Made by a program: the position numbers and the translations under genes | Assembly (NCBI GenBank): GCA_020002185.1 | Contig: CM034538.1 | Location: forward strand, 670,429 to 734,428 | Direction of reading: 5' to 3' | DNA: 64,000 bases | Source: Paraescarpia echinospica | Taxonomy: Eukaryota > Annelida > Polychaeta > Sabellida > Siboglinidae | Notes under the pieces: model-generated | Told to the model about the DNA's origin: nothing | What the model saw: the letters and a program-made list of their open reading frames with translations, nothing else | Database searches by the model: none | Shown here: positions 45,450 through 56,110 of the stretch, piece by piece | Position numbering within the stretch: position 1 is the first letter of the stretch | How the letters are laid out: every line of letters begins with the position of its first letter

Positions 45450-48400
45450 CTACAACACGCACAAACTGACACTTATAGACTTCATGTGGACATCAAAACA
45501 CTGACAGAGGACATATTTATGCTACAGCTGCACATCAAGATATTGATGTCTACTGGCATGCAGCATTTATTCAGCCTTTACCACTAATATACACCTGTAT
45601 GTTACGATGCAAAACACTGCTACTAGTTGAACATCAGTTATGGGAATTTCATCAATTTGGACTTTTCCTAAGTAATATTGTTAAGCTCAGTGACAAATTA
45701 CTTATTTCATAATTTTGTCATCACATTTTAGACTCTTGATGACAAGGAAACTAATGGAGATCAAATAGAATTTGTTGAGATATTAAATGGTCATGAAAAG
45801 TACGTATCACATAAGAAAAGTCACTATACAACATGAATTACGTGTTACTTTAGTGTTGATTAAAAAGATATTACAAGTATTCATTCTCACATAGGACAAT
45901 AAATGAATACAAAATAGTATCTATGGCTAGTGTAAATACCACCTGTGTGAATGTTTTTAAATAAAAATTAACAAATATCTCAGATGGGCAGATTACACAT
46001 GAACAAAGAATGTTGGTTTCTCACTAAGTGAATGACTTCCTTGAATGACTTCCTTGAATGGCTTCCTTGATCACTTGCCATCTGTGGCATTTTTCAAGTT
46101 AAATATTTTATTAATAATGTGTCATTCATAATCCCCAAAATAGATAATACGAGCAAAAAATGTACAACTCAAAACATGTCCCAAAACGCTGAATTTAACA
46201 GTTGCTAGCACCCTTAAGGCTCCTCCATTCCCAATGATCTTGATATCATGTGGAAGCCTATGCTTTCTGCCATTCAAACATGTAACCGGTATCCCAGTCA
46301 TCATTCCTATAATAACCTGTAAGTAGACATACAACTGTCCCATTTCCGGTGTCTTAGACACTGGCAAACAAAGTTGGTTCATCGACATAGTTCACCCATC
46401 TACCGATTGACGCACCACTTTTTGATATTATGCTATAACTCCACCCACTTTTAAACGGCGGCAAAAAATTTGATTCTCAAATTCGGCATGATGTCACAAT
46501 CACGTGTATCAACCAATCAACGCAAAGAATTTCGACCCTTAGTCTCCGCTGACTGGCAAATGTTATTGTGACATCATGCTGACAGAATATCAGTTTCGCT
46601 GCCATCAAAGCACGTTAGTGTCGCTGCCGTTTAAAAGTGGGTGGAGCTTATAACATGAAATGAAGAACTAGTAAAGTGTGAATGTCTAAATCCTACACAA
46701 ACGATTCCGGCAGCACAGCATTCGGAAGATTAGTGTACTGAGTACCCAAAGCCAACATCGTTCGGAACCACACTGAACACCGAAAACGACCTGATTATAA
46801 GTCCGTTTACAGGTATTCTGTGAATGGTTAATGGGAAATGTAGATGCATGGTACATTGTCACCATACGATCCGTCAATTGTTTGGTGATAAACAAGCAGT
46901 TAGTTATACAAAAGAATGTTTGTAATTCACTTTGTTTTGCAACACTTTAGCTCTAATAAATTAGGAAGTCTTAAAATGCATAGCGACTGTGCTCAAACCT
47001 GAATCCAACATGCACACGGATTAGAATGGTATTCTGGTTCGTGAAACAGTCCCTAGTGGCACTTCGCAAAACTATGCGCTGGGTGGCGCCACATGGAGGA
47101 TTAGGCACCCATCGGAATCTAGTCGGAATTGGGAAACGTACACCTATCGAAATGAATATTTGGAAGGACTCGTGAAAAGAAATACCAAACGAACTGATTC
47201 GATAATAAACTACCAAGTTAAAGGCATTCGTATTCAATATACATTTGTATTATGTCATTGATAAGCATGCGTCCTGTGGGATGCAACGATTACTTGGCAC
47301 AATTGGTACTGTTTCTATGCGTATAGAACGCAGGATCTTGCGTCCCGTAAACCCGATAGTAGAATAATAGAAAGCACATGCTTTCAAATGAAACCATGAT
47401 CGTCAAATGATTGTCGGGATCAGACGAGCCGTGATGATGTTAGCATCAATTGAATTAAATGTTATTAGACATGTTTTGGGTTGTGTATTTTTTGCTCACT
47501 TTATCTAATTTTGATAATACTCACCTGTCTGTAGAAGTAAGTTGTCAGGCTTCAGGTCTGCATGGATCACGTTCTGTTGCTGAAGGAAGCCAATGGCACT
47601 CAGCAACCGCACTGCCACCTGGCGGACACGGTGCAACTTCTAAACCGAAAGAGAAAGAAGCATCAGAACCAGCATTCTACACCTGTCCTATACAGTTGGT
47701 GGGTCCACTTAAAAGTTGCTGGTCCACATATTACATGAAATTTAAACACTATTTGCATTGTTCCTTTACGTTGGAGAGTTGCTGAAAACATGGCAGTCAA
47801 ACCAACAAAACATGTATGTTCGCGAGACTCGAGACTGGCAGTAACTGAGAGCGTTGGTCAGAACTATCAGAGGTCAACTCAACTTGTGATAGTTGCACAC
47901 AAAACGAGTCTTTTGCATGGGAAAATCTTCCTTGATGCCAAAAACACTAAATAAAACATTGAGCAGTACTGTGGCTACTACACGGTTTGGTTGACGAGCA
48001 CAGACAGCAGGGCAGACACCTGCGCCTGTCAACACAGTCAACCTCTTTCTGTAGGTGCAGACATGTACACGGGAACCGACACGTAGGGTCACAATCACAG
48101 ACGGAGTGTGGGATCTTGTGGAGCCCTGGCACCTAACTGTGGAGCCAGGGACCCACCTGTAGAGCCTGGGGACTACCTGTGGAACCAGGGGACCCACCTT
48201 TGGAACCAGGGGACCCACATGTGGAGCCTAGGGACCCACCTATGGAGCCTAGGGACCCACATGTAGAGCCAGGGGACCCACCTGTGGAACCAGGGGACCC
48301 ACATTTGGAAAGCGGGGACCCACCTATGGAGCCAGGGACACACCTGTAGAGCCAGGGACCCACCTGTGGAGCTAGGGACCCACCTGTGGAGCCAGGGGAC

Positions 48401-50575
48401 ACACATGTGGAGCCAATGGACCACCTGTGGAGCCAGGGGACCCACCTGTGGAGCCAGGGGACCCACCTGTGGAGCCAGGGATCCACCTGTGGATCCACCT
48501 ACCTACCTGTGGAGCCTTGGGGTCCAGGAAGTACTTGTACAGAGGTTGAGGCTGCAGCAACTCAAACACAAGGCAGTAGTGGCAGTCAAACAGGAACATT
48601 GTCTGCAACAACAATTACTACTGCAACAACTAGAACAACAACGAACTGTCTCGTCACGAAGCCACTACAAGGATGCCGACCAAAGATCGACAGAAACAAC
48701 TAACAAATAAGATTCACTTTGTCTGTGCTACAATACATCTGTAAGTGACTGTCTCTTTATCAAGAAAATGTACTTAACTCAAGACCATGGCTACTAACAT
48801 ACACTTAGACAGCATCACACAAACATTCATTCACTCTAATGATAAATATATACAGGGGATAGATAGCATGAGATTACTGTGGTGACTGAGGTGTTACATG
48901 GTCGAGTGTGTCACATGACTGTGGTGTCACATGACAGAGTTGATGTTTATGTTACGAAACAGGATTTAGACAGGCGAAGTTCCACGCCAGAGGCAGTGGA
49001 CGGACGAAAAGAAGGTCCGGCTGGTGCAACTGACATAACGAGTTGTGATGTAAGAAGCCAGATGTGGCTGTGAAGAACAGACTGGGCGTGGCCAGGAGTT
49101 GACATGTATAGCTCTCCACAGGCAGAGTGTGTATTGGTTCCGAGTAAAAACGTGTTATTGTCACAGTGCGGAGTGGAGCGGCCCACACAAGTGTTGTGGC
49201 GCCATACTGAGAGGTTTTTGTTACATTACGTACATAGAGTCTCAGGGTGCCAGAGAAGTGATGGACATCAGCCTGATTGAGTCGTCGGATGCAGTCAGCC
49301 TCCTGTGTGCCGAGGACACTGTAGTGTCTGTGTAGGACCTTGATGGACACTAACTGTCCCCCTCGGAATGTGTCCTGTCAACAGTGACTGTTACAGTAGA
49401 ACATGAGCAGTCTTCTCACAAATTGCACTAGTTGGTCGTTACAATCGAACAATACTCCATTCGAGCCACACTAGAAAATATATTCTGCATCAGTTTTGTC
49501 CATAATTAAATCTGTTACAATGTTTACATTTTCATGTAATGTCAACGGGAGCAGGTTAATTTTATCCAGGATTTTATGTAGACATATTTTGCTGGTAACT
49601 ATTTTAAAAGTAATAACATCCACACTTTCAGGGAATTTACACTTACCATCAGGGTATCTACACTTAACCTCAGGGTATTTATAACTAAATACAATGATAA
49701 ACTAATCTGATGTTTTAAATAAATGTACATTTTTACTTTTTAAGTACACAACTATTCCAAATAGTTGTTCTTGAGCTATATTAAACAATGTGTTTCAAAA
49801 TTGCGTGTTTCAGTATGTGTCAACGTAGCCGCACTCAACTACTCCAAGAAAAATGTACTATGTAAATAGGTGTACTGTCTGTGCAGTCTTTTCACTTGAC
49901 TACTGTACCCACCTGAGCCTTGATGAGGATTGATGACTGTCCCCTGCCAATGACTTGTAGGAAGCTGTAGCGGGAAGCCAGCAGCCCCATGTCTGGGGTG
50001 GGGGTGAAGCGACCATCATTGTCAGTATAAGAGTCATCGTCTACCCAAACAACACCACAACACACACGGTTCTAAGTGCAGTGGACACAGTCAGTTTACA
50101 GGAGCACGAACCCAAAGATTGGGGCTCACATTGGATGGATTGTGCTATATCAACTTCCATCTCAGATATTGTTGAAAATGTACTAAATCTGACCAGATCT
50201 AGAACCATGCACTTGCATCCAAACTTGATAATGATAAATCAATCTGAAAGTTTAAGTATTTCGTGAATTGTGCCAATGCTAATACAAACATTCCTGTACA
50301 TCAGCCACTGACTAAAATGGACATATGTCAAATTAATACTACTAAAAATATTTCTAACAATATTTTTATAACCATTCAGTAAAGCTTTTAATATATATAT
50401 ATATATATGTCCAACTGAAGTTGTTTAACAGACCCACGCAGCACCACTTGAAGAGATCTTACCATTGGAGCGTCTGGGACCCTTGACAGTCTTGTACAGT
50501 TGCCGCAGTCCTCCAGTGGTGTACGCCGTTAGATGAACAGTTGGTGGGTCGGTGCGTACCAGTGGAGGGAATAGT
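45328..50575 (-). CDS. DYRK/HIPK-like (CMGC) protein kinase, partial, six exons seen
   Basis: A Ser/Thr or dual-specificity protein kinase, judged by catalytic motifs. Exons in coding order are 50463-50575, 49913-50040, 49234-49374, 48507-48602, 47525-47639 and 45328-45449. Phases agree at every junction and give about 238 residues. Seen in order: an N-terminal region (TVHLTAYTTGGLRQLYKTVK), an acidic linker (DDDSYTDNDG), the P-loop FLQVIGRGQSS, the VSIKVLH Lys (subdomain II), the hinge LVFELLQP, the catalytic loop HADLKPDN, DFGNA and YRAPE. HAD in place of HRD and LKPDN point to the DYRK/HIPK/PRP4 side of the CMGC group; I do not recognise the exact orthologue. Exons for the C-lobe after APE and any 5' exons are not seen. 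Confidence 0.88.
45900..46437. other. Kinase intron, single-copy sequence
   Basis: An 88-codon open frame on the minus strand (46122-46388) has no recognised motif and no convincing splice sites. Nothing else is seen. Confidence 0.4.
46438..46648. mobile_element. MITE with 25-30-bp terminal inverted repeats
   Basis: The left end (CTCCACCCACTTTTAAACGG then CGGC) is the inverse of the right end (GCTGCCGTTTAAAAGTGGGT then GGAG). TATA is present on both sides (46434-46437 and 46649-46652), which could be the target duplication. At about 211 bp with no coding content it is a non-autonomous DNA element; the superfamily is uncertain. Confidence 0.85.
46655..47524. other. Kinase intron, no gene recognised
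   Basis: No recognisable exon or repeat. The open frame at 46971-47237 (minus) has no motif. Confidence 0.4.
47525..47639 (-). CDS. Kinase exon: catalytic loop
   Basis: The acceptor is CGGTTTAG and the donor is ACAG|GTGAGT. It encodes KLHRVRQVAVRLLSAIGFLQ and QQNVIHADLKPDNLLLQT, with the proton acceptor Asp in HADLKPDN. Confidence 0.93.
48131..48506. repeat. 20-21-bp minisatellite derived from the kinase exon/intron junction
   Basis: About seventeen units of ACCTGTGGAGCCAGGGGACC plus C run up to the donor of the hinge exon. The exon edge itself (48507-48524, with its donor) reads as the same unit with a few changes. On the coding strand most units contain CCACAG|GTGGGT, a good 5' splice-site match. 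Confidence 0.95.
48507..48602 (-). CDS. Kinase exon: hinge region
   Basis: The acceptor is TTGTTGCAG and the donor is CCACAG|GTAGGT; 96 bp, phase 0. It encodes TMFLFDCHYCLVFELLQPQP and LYKYFLDPKAPQ. Its 3' edge is itself the last unit of the adjoining minisatellite. If the donor is skipped, the frame stays open for about 45 more codons into the array. Confidence 0.92.
49234..49374 (-). CDS. Kinase exon: VSIK lysine and helix C region
   Basis: The acceptor is GTTGACAG and the donor is TAT|GTACGT; 141 bp, phase 0. It encodes GQLVSIKVLHRHY (ATP-anchoring Lys), QEADCIRRLNQAD (helix C; the Glu is a candidate for the salt bridge) and HHFSGTLRLY. Confidence 0.9.
49913..50040 (-). CDS. Kinase exon: acidic linker and P-loop
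   Basis: The acceptor is TTGGGTAG and the donor is CAG|GTGGGT. It encodes DDSYTDNDGRFTPTPDMG, then YSFLQVIGRGQSSILIKAQ, the glycine-rich loop (GRGQSS, with Gln-Ser in place of the usual Gly-x-Phe end). Confidence 0.9.
50390..50409. repeat. (AT)n microsatellite
   Basis: A TATATATATATATATATA run in a kinase intron. Confidence 0.9.
50463..50575 (-). CDS. Kinase exon: N-terminal region
   Basis: The acceptor is TTTGCAG and the donor is AATG|GTAAGA. It encodes LFPPLVRTDPPTVHLTAYTT and GGLRQLYKTVKGPRRSN, upstream of the kinase domain. The first base completes a codon from an earlier exon that I could not find. Confidence 0.8.
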
Positions 50576-51653
50576 CTGCAAATGTGCACTTGTCGTTAGG
50601 CCAAATAAAATTAAAACACGATTTTCGTCCATGCCTGCTTCCTTTTTTGATTGCTACCCCTTTTTTATTATTTACTATATTAAAAAAATATTATTCTGAA
50701 AAGTTATTTGTTTGCTTGAACGAATTTAAAATGTAATACCTCATGCCATAATGGTCCAAAACATAGAACATCAAAATATAATTTATATTCATGTGTCTGT
50801 ATAATTATAAAAACGGCATGGATACAAATTAAATTTGTTTGCATGTTATTTTTGAATAAAACATAAGACACATCGTAAAATTTCTGGATGGACACAGAAT
50901 TTGAGAAGTTTTCTGGAAGAACCTCATGCACCATACTGTATCCGGGCAAGGCCAGTGAAATCGAGATATTTTCACTAGATCAACTGGTAATTTTTTTTTA
51001 CAAAATCTTATTTGTAGACATTTTATTTGAAAGATCACCTATTCTACGATGTATATTAGTAAAAATATGGTTTCAAACTTGAATATTTGTAATTTTTTCT
51101 ATTAACTTTAATATGAGTGCGTTAAACGCCCACCGATTTACATTACACAATGACGTTTAGTTAATTATCTGCCCTTATTATTTTAAGGATTTACTTCTCC
51201 GATTTGATACACATGTCTATTGAACAAGAGGACCTGGTAGTATCGGCAGAATGTCATTTATATGTTCATCATTATTTAGTGTTTGTTTATCTGTCCAACT
51301 TTCATGCAAGAATTTTGTGCATTCCGTAATTTTTGAGGAAATTCCACATATCAGGTTGTTCCTATGTACACCACACAAAGAAGATTGCAGCTGTGTTTGC
51401 ACAAACCATTGATATGCCGTATGTAGATGTTCCCAATATATCAGACACCATTGTATTGACACATTGGAATGTACTGAAATGTGTTGCTCCTTCAAACATG
51501 CGACATGTTTTTGTAACGTAAATCGGAAGAAAGTGGAAAATAATAAAACGTCAAAAACAAAACATTTGTTTACGAAATAATCAAAGTTACTGTATATTAT
51601 TTATTCACTGTGAGATACAATTAGAAGGTGAACAGGTCGCACAGCATGTGCCA

Positions 51654-52419
51654 TCATGCTAACAAGTTATTTAATAACGTAACCATAAACATTGAAGCGA
51701 GGACAATTGCTTTCTTCTGCAAACTGTTGAGTGTTTTCTCCACCTTATTAACAAGGGCATGATGTTGCACGAGAATTTCCTTGATTTTCGTTACTTTCGT
51801 CGGAGTGAAGCCAGCATTCCTTATGTCCTCATTTGCCTGATTTTTTGGACTTGATTCTTCAGCAGTTTCTCTTTGTCTGTCGCTACTATTTTCACCAGCA
51901 TTGTTGGTGTTCTTTAGTCTCTGGACAGTTTTCTGTGAAGTTTTCAGCTTCTTTTCCACCAGCTTGTTTCTTTGCTCGAGTTCATCAAGTTTCACCCCTT
52001 GTTGGTGTATTGTCTTGTTTTGCATAGACACAATAGTGCTAGTGCGATTCCTCCTTGAATTTTGAAATGACAATTTCACAGTAAGCTTTATATCGGGCAA
52101 GATTGTTGTTGTGCTGTCGCATGGCCAGCCATTTTCTTCTGCCATGTCTTGAACGTCTGGCTGTGTAGCAGCAATTGCTAATGCCTTGAGCTTTCTCCGA
52201 TATGTTTTGTTGTAGTCAAGTCCCTTTCTTTTTCTGCAGTTTTGACATTGATATGTTGTCTCTTGGCACATATTTCATAACACAATCTGTCCCCTTTCTT
52301 CCGTAATGTGGATCTGTTGTCTTTTTTCTATCTCTGTAAGCTTTCTGGCGTTCAGCTGATGTTTTGCCATGGTTAGTACAAACACAAACTAAATAATGCT
52401 TCAAAATTTGCACACGCAT
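51654..52419 (-). pseudogene. Broken gene of an uncharacterised multicopy invertebrate family
   Basis: Two overlapping frames joined by a frameshift near 52235-52255. The first (52216-52419) has KTSAERQKAYRDRKK and VMKYVPRDNISMSKLQ. The second (51654-52271) continues with a basic stretch (RKRKGLDYNKTYRRKLKALA), a heptad-like coiled coil (LDELEQRNKLVEKKLKTSQK) and a C-terminal hydrophobic segment. The SAERQ..YR.R opening with a basic and coiled-coil continuation recalls uncharacterised proteins present in many copies in marine invertebrate genomes. Function unknown; possibly transposon-associated. Sequence to about 50700 may hold further decayed parts (RFHWPCPDTVWCM on minus), which I cannot confirm. 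Confidence 0.5.
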
Positions 52420-54498
52420 GTGCCCATAGCCCTACGTCATCAAAGTTTGTCAAAAATTTACATAATATTAATACTAATGTTGTTAATCATGTCGTGTAAT
52501 ATTACATGGTTCTAACAATCTAAAAATAATACATAATGTAAAGCATTTTACAATTTATCGAAGTCGCACGTCGTGTATATGAATTTCGATTTACGTTACA
52601 ATTTAAGTTATGTATTCTACGCAGATCCACTGGGCGGCACATGTTCACATTTCATTCAGTTTAATATCGCCCTTTGAAGAATAAGTACTCTAACACTAGA
52701 AATGCATAATACATTTGTTATCGCTATTTCCACCGTTAACCTGAGTGAGTTATGCTTCAAGTCTCCTATTAGTTTACAGTGGGACAAAATCTAAGAAAAA
52801 TTAAGAACCATTTATTCACACTAACACTACGACTAAACTTACCTAATCACTCAACCATGGACATAGTAAAATTGCATGGCAGTTTGCTGTGCGATTATTC
52901 AATTATTTGTCGGCATAAACGAAAATGGTGTAACGTAACTCAGTGTAACGTAAATTGGGCAAATTAACGACTCAAGCTCTCTACACTGTTTCAAGAAATG
53001 CCGGAGCGAATGTATACTGTGGTATTGGTAGTAACCTCTGTTGAATAACAGTGAAGCATTTCTTTTGGCATGCCCCTACATACCTTCTTCAGTATCGCCG
53101 TAACGTAAATCGAATCCTTAAAGTTGAAAACTGAAAATGTTAATAGGTTTGTCATATGACTGTAGCATTAAGATAACAGCTACAAATAATTGCAGTAGGT
53201 CATATATATATCTATATATTATTAGATTTCAATAACAGTTTGCAACTACGTGTGGTGTAATTTAAAATTGGAGAACAATCAAAGGAAACAGTGTAATGTA
53301 AATCGCATGATTTCGGCGACAAGCAACTCAAGTGCACATAATTTTGTACTGCAGGTGATTTATTTATACCATAAAATAATTTAGTGTTGCAGGCGACATG
53401 CGAAAACGCACACTTGTGCCGCGTGCATGCGTTCGTAATTCAGCAAATTTTACAGTTAACTACATAAAATTATACATCGTTTTAATCCTTATGACGTCTT
53501 CTAGCCATTGGAGTCTGAAATTTGTATGAAGTTTACATAGGTCCCTATAACAACCACAAAAAAGGGCGGCGACAGCAATTTTTCATACACTGATGATATG
53601 GTGAATCAGATTCACTCAAATATTTTCGAAAAAAAAGAAAGATTTGTTTACATCTGTATACACAGTTTTAAGCATCATGCACTTCAGTTTGTGGATTTTT
53701 ATTATTGTGAGAATGTGGTATTTCCTTTGGCTGACTTCACCTGGTAAGGTTAGCCATAGCCCTGCCTAGGGCTAGGCCAAGGCCAGCCTAGGCTAGCCTC
53801 GCCCTTGGGGCTCGGCCCAGGCTAGGAATCGCCCTGCCCTGTGATAGCCGCCTAATTTCAACTTCAAGGCTATGTGTAAGAATATTCGTAAGCTTTTAAA
53901 AGACATCTGGGCACTTGTGTAGAATTAAGCTAAAATGGTAATATTCCAGGTAATTAGGCAAACTCTCACGAAGTTACGTGAAGTGTGGAGATACATCGTG
54001 GCGCCACAATGTCTCCCCGCGACATCAACAAACCGCTTTCGGCCAGTGGCTTCATCTTACCGTTTGGGCGATTGAAATAAACTTTGCCTTGCACATTCTT
54101 TATTGTGCATACTGTGTTATGTATCATGCATGCAATGTTTCGGTTCATTGATTTTTGCATAGGCCGCTTTCAAAAATAGTAGTGTATGACAGTTTTAAAC
54201 CAGGCGGAACTCTCGTAAAATCTCGCGAACTACGGAAGCTTGACAGCACAAGTTTTGGCTAGCCATTCAAACTCGTTTGGTCCATTCACGCAAACCAGGG
54301 TTAGTAGCTGACTACACTACCCCTAGGCCCCAGCAGATAGCCTACGCAATGGATGGAAGTTGGCTGAATCAGTTGTGCTTTTTTCTAGTAATTTACTACG
54401 CTGGTCGCGACTGTACCATCCGTGAGATTAGTACAGATGCCCGACCCCTCAAAGAAAAAAAGCGACTCCAGGAATTACAAACACGTTCGTACCGTACT
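52420..54498. other. No gene recognised
   Basis: Mostly AT-rich. A short GC-rich patch at 53735-53835 is built of CTAGGC/GGCTAG/GGCC motifs (GCCTAGGGCTAGGCCAAGGC, CAGCCTAGGCTAGCC). No exon with conserved coding is seen. Confidence 0.45.
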
Positions 54499-54580
54499 AG
54501 CGTGCGGGATGCGCGAGCGTAGCGTGCGGGGTGCGCGAGCGTAGCGTTCGTGACGCGCGAGCGTAGCGTACGGTGCGCGT
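54499..54580. repeat. GC-rich 22-bp tandem repeat, four units
   Basis: Units of AGCGTGCGGGATGCGCGAGC plus GT, with variants TTCGTGAC and GTACGG. CpG-dense, in an otherwise AT-rich area, directly before the CR1-group LINE end. Confidence 0.92.
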
Positions 54581-54604
54581 ATTCATCTGCATGTGCATGT
54601 AGAT

Positions 54605-56110
54605 TCAACAAGATTGCCGTCCAGAGCTACAAGCTCCAGACGGCATGCGGACAAGGAAGCCTTTGGCTTATCGAGAGTCTAAAAATTGTCTATCCATAGC
54701 TTGCATATTCACACTGCTGGCATTAAAACAATCATCAGATAATTTGGTCGTCATGTATTGTTCTCAGAGAGAATGAGTATTTTCTCACCTACACTGTTCT
54801 TTGACTAATGCCTCTGGTTCTACTGCCTTCTTTAAGTTTGAAGAAAATATTTATATCAATATTTTCATAACCATTTAATATTTTATAAACTATTATTTGG
54901 TCTCCTCTTAGTTTCCTAGTCTCTAATGTTGTCAACCCACATATTAATAGGCGTCTTTCATAACTTAGACCATTCTGTTCAGGAATCACTTTAGTTGCTC
55001 TTCGTTGTACTCTTTCTAGCTTATCTATGTTCAACTTACAATATAGCCTCCATGCTTGTATGCAATATTCCAAATGAGGTCTAACTATTGCTTTGTGCAG
55101 TGGAACAATCAGCTGCTTGTTCTTATGTGTGATATTCCTTCTAATTATAGTATTTGGTTACGCTTTGAAGCAGCAATTCCACATTGCTTTTAAACTTTCA
55201 TGTCAGCACAAACTGTCACTCATAAATCCTTTTCCCTTACTGTTTTATTTAATATGATATCTCCCATTATATATTCTTTGTCCACATTTCCATGTCCTGT
55301 GTGAATGCATTTATATTTCCCAAAATTGCCATTTTTCAGACCATTTGGCTACACCAAAGTGTGTTTATCTGCATCTGTTTTAACTCTTCTGAACAATTTT
55401 GTATCATCTGCGAATTTATGTACTTTGCTTGATATATCATCATTCAAATCATTTACATATATATCAAGAGTAATAGAGGTCCCAACACTGACCCCTGTGG
55501 CACTCCACTCAAAACTGGTTTCCAGTTTGAAATCTCCCCCTCTACTATTACTCTGTCTTCTGTCTGTCAACCATGTTTCTATCCAGCTGATCACACCATC
55601 CCCTATACCAAGGGCTTTTTGTTTAAGTAACAATCTTTGGTGTGGCACTTTATCAAATGCTTTCTGAAAATCAAAGTAGACAACATCCACTGGTGACCCA
55701 TCATCTACCCACTTTGTAATTTCTTCAAAAAAAAAAAACATATTGGTTAGACAAGACCTAGCCTTTAAGAACCCATGTTGAGATTCATTTATTAATTTGT
55801 GTGTTACAAGGAATTCCACCATGTAGTCTCTTATAAGCGTTTCTAGTAATTTGCATAAAACTGATGTTAACCGAATTTCGCCTGGCTGCGTGACTTCGCC
55901 AGAAAATGATGGGACAATGCTGCCACCACACGGCGCATGGATAATCGAGGCTAAATTGTCCTTGATATCATTTCAGAAATAACAAACAACTGCCCTAAAT
56001 AATCTGATTCATTCCCTAAAATTTAGTAACTGGTACTGGCAGTGAACTGATATCTTCTGTGGTAAACACTGAGCAGAAATACTCATTCAGTAGGTAGGCT
56101 CTAGTAGCTG
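54605..56110 (-). mobile_element. CR1-group LINE, RT to 3' end, decayed
   Basis: In element order (right to left): LLNEYFCSVFTTEDISSLPV (about 56100), SQHGFLKARSCLTNMFFFFE, SPVDVVYFDFQKAFDKVPHQ (first catalytic Asp), ISWIETWLTDRRQ, the damaged PQGSVLG block, HKFADDTKLFRRV (FADD catalytic), then YCIQAWRLYCKLNIDKLERV and LTTLETRKLRGDQ. The 3' end (AACAAGATTGCCGTCCAGAG read on plus) matches the end at 27545. Several frameshifts are present, and a poly-A run inside the RT is read as FFFF. Confidence 0.88.

Larger units (their letters stand above)
39475..45899. repeat. Segmental copy B (partner of 1-7963)
   Basis: This is the second copy of the contig 1 sequence. It continues at 45900 into single-copy sequence and the rest of the kinase gene, whereas copy A stops at a gap. 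Copy B is therefore the better-supported placement of the locus. Confidence 0.9.

Noticed and set aside
49234..49395. Similarity of the kinase exon acceptor (ACTGTTGACAGGACA) to the ALDH6A1 intron minisatellite unit
   Set aside because: A match of about 18 of 20 bases is striking, but the segment is short, the loci are on different contigs and strands, and the homology does not extend beyond it. I treat it as chance.
54396..54611. A minus-strand frame across the GC-rich 22-bp repeat
   Set aside because: It is a repeat translation with no motif or splice support.
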